Below, in pieces: positions 5,884 through 6,549 of a stretch of DNA of 6,549 nucleotides. Source of the stretch: Anaerolinea sp. (lineage in GTDB: Bacteria > Chloroflexota > Anaerolineae > Anaerolineales > Villigracilaceae). Both the position numbers and the translations under genes were made by a program. How positions within the stretch are numbered: position 1 is the stretch's first letter; each line of letters starts with the position of its first letter. Location of the stretch: the NCBI GenBank assembly GCA_020720965.1, contig DYNS01000177.1, forward strand, positions 1-6,549, given 5' to 3'. Below the pieces are notes generated by a model, which was not told the DNA's origin, made no database searches, and saw nothing but the letters and a program-made list of their open reading frames with translations.

Positions 5884-6549
5884 TTCCCGGCTTGGACGGC
5901 TTGCGGGCAATTGCCTTTCTGCTCGTATTTTTGCACCACACCGACTACACCTACTTTGGCTGGACGGGGGTTCTGCTCTTCTTTGTCCTTTCCGGCTTTC
6001 TCATCACCGGCATCCTGCTGAAGATGAAGGAAAGCCTGCCCTCTCTGGGAACTTACCTGGCAAAATTTTATGGGCGGCGTTCCCTGCGGATTTTCCCCCT
6101 CTATTACTTTTACCTGGCTCTCTTTGCCGTTCTCACCTCGGCTTTGGCGGCGGCGCAGGTGTACCCCGGTTACATGCAAAAATTTTGGGCGCATTTCCCG
6201 CACGCCTTCTTTTACCTGTACGACTTTTTTTATGCCAGTCCCTCCTTTGAGCATTACAAACTGCTAGACCACTTCTGGTCTCTCTCGGTGGAAGAGCAGT
6301 TTTACCTGGTTTGGCCCCTCCTCCTCTGGTTCACCCCCCGCCGACATCTCAAAACTCTCTTTCTGGCGGGAATTTTCGCCGCGCCCCTCTTCCGCCTGGG
6401 GCTTACTTACCTTATTCAGACCGGAAACCTGCCTTTTTTCAACGCTTACGCCCCGGCTGCCCTCTACCCCCTGCCCTTCTCACACATAGACGCTTTCGCC
6501 ATGGGCGCTTACCTCTCGCAATATCGCCCGCCCCGCCCGCGCCTGCAAT
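5880..6549 (+). CDS. Acyltransferase 3 family (OafA/YrhL-like) membrane protein, 3' end outside window
   Basis: The frame stays open to the right edge, giving 223 residues of a protein that normally has about 350-400 or more. Family landmarks are present in order: PGLDGLRAIAFLLVFLHH (3-20) with the conserved histidine pair H19/H20, LLFFVLSGFLITGILL (32-47), FYGRRSLRIFPLYY (63-76) with the arginine cluster, and HFWSLSVEEQFYLVWPLLLW (131-150). These are hallmarks of integral-membrane acyltransferases that O-acetylate or otherwise O-acylate lipopolysaccharide, exopolysaccharide or peptidoglycan. Several hydrophobic segments are visible (about 8-20, 28-47, 74-92, 139-150 and 159-178). The protein begins almost directly at the GLDGLRA motif, without N-terminal extension. 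As the last gene visible in this tight operon it most likely decorates the glycan made here. It is not a WecD-type soluble N-acetyltransferase. Acyl group and target are unknown. Confidence 0.92.
   Translation, partial: MIPGLDGLRAIAFLLVFLHHTDYTYFGWTGVLLFFVLSGFLITGILLKMKESLPSLGTYLAKFYGRRSLRIFPLYYFYLALFAVLTSALAAAQVYPGYMQKFWAHFPHAFFYLYDFFYASPSFEHYKLLDHFWSLSVEEQFYLVWPLLLWFTPRRHLKTLFLAGIFAAPLFRLGLTYLIQTGNLPFFNAYAPAALYPLPFSHIDAFAMGAYLSQYRPPRPRLQ

Noticed and set aside
5880..6549. WecD-like N-acetyltransferase for dTDP-Fuc4N
   Set aside because: The protein is a multi-pass acyltransferase-3 family member, unrelated to the soluble GNAT fold of WecD.

Overview
The window is a dense, one-directional stretch of a bacterial polysaccharide or glycolipid biosynthesis cluster. 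All eight genes lie on the + strand. Junctions are very tight: 4-base ATGA overlaps at 424-427, 1759-1762 and 5880-5883, a 44-base overlap at 1127-1170, and gaps of only 2, 18 and 4 bases elsewhere. No stretch over 20 bases lacks a gene. No RNA gene, mobile element, CRISPR array, promoter or terminator is visible, so this looks like the interior of one long operon. The DNA is GC-rich with far more C than G on the coding strand. A free-living bacterium is certain. The composition and protein flavour would fit Chloroflexota (Anaerolineae-like), but that is a low-confidence guess.

Layout from left to right: (1) the C-terminal half of a membrane-anchored GT2 glycosyltransferase of the polyprenyl-phosphate type, cut by the window edge; (2) a WbqC-family protein; (3) a class I SAM-dependent methyltransferase; (4) a compact, divergent PLP-dependent protein related to DegT/DnrJ/EryC1; (5) WecE/RffA, the dTDP-4-oxo-6-deoxyglucose 4-transaminase; (6) RmlB/RfbB, the dTDP-glucose 4,6-dehydratase; (7) a complete GT2 glycosyltransferase of the same membrane-anchored type as (1); (8) the N-terminal 223 residues of an acyltransferase-3 (OafA-like) membrane protein, cut by the right edge.

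How they fit together: RmlB makes dTDP-4-oxo-6-deoxyglucose from dTDP-glucose, and WecE aminates it to dTDP-4-amino-4,6-dideoxygalactose (dTDP-Fuc4N). RmlA, which makes dTDP-glucose, and WecD, the usual Fuc4N N-acetyltransferase, are not in the window. Genes 2-4, directly upstream of wecE, are candidates for building or attaching a non-standard substituent on the amino sugar. The two GT2 enzymes probably load sugars onto undecaprenyl phosphate for later transfer outside the membrane, and the acyltransferase probably O-acylates the glycan.

The points most worth a second look are the WbqC / methyltransferase / short-PLP-protein trio, and a C7 tract at the WbqC-methyltransferase junction. One base of change in that tract would give either two cleanly separated genes or one fused protein.
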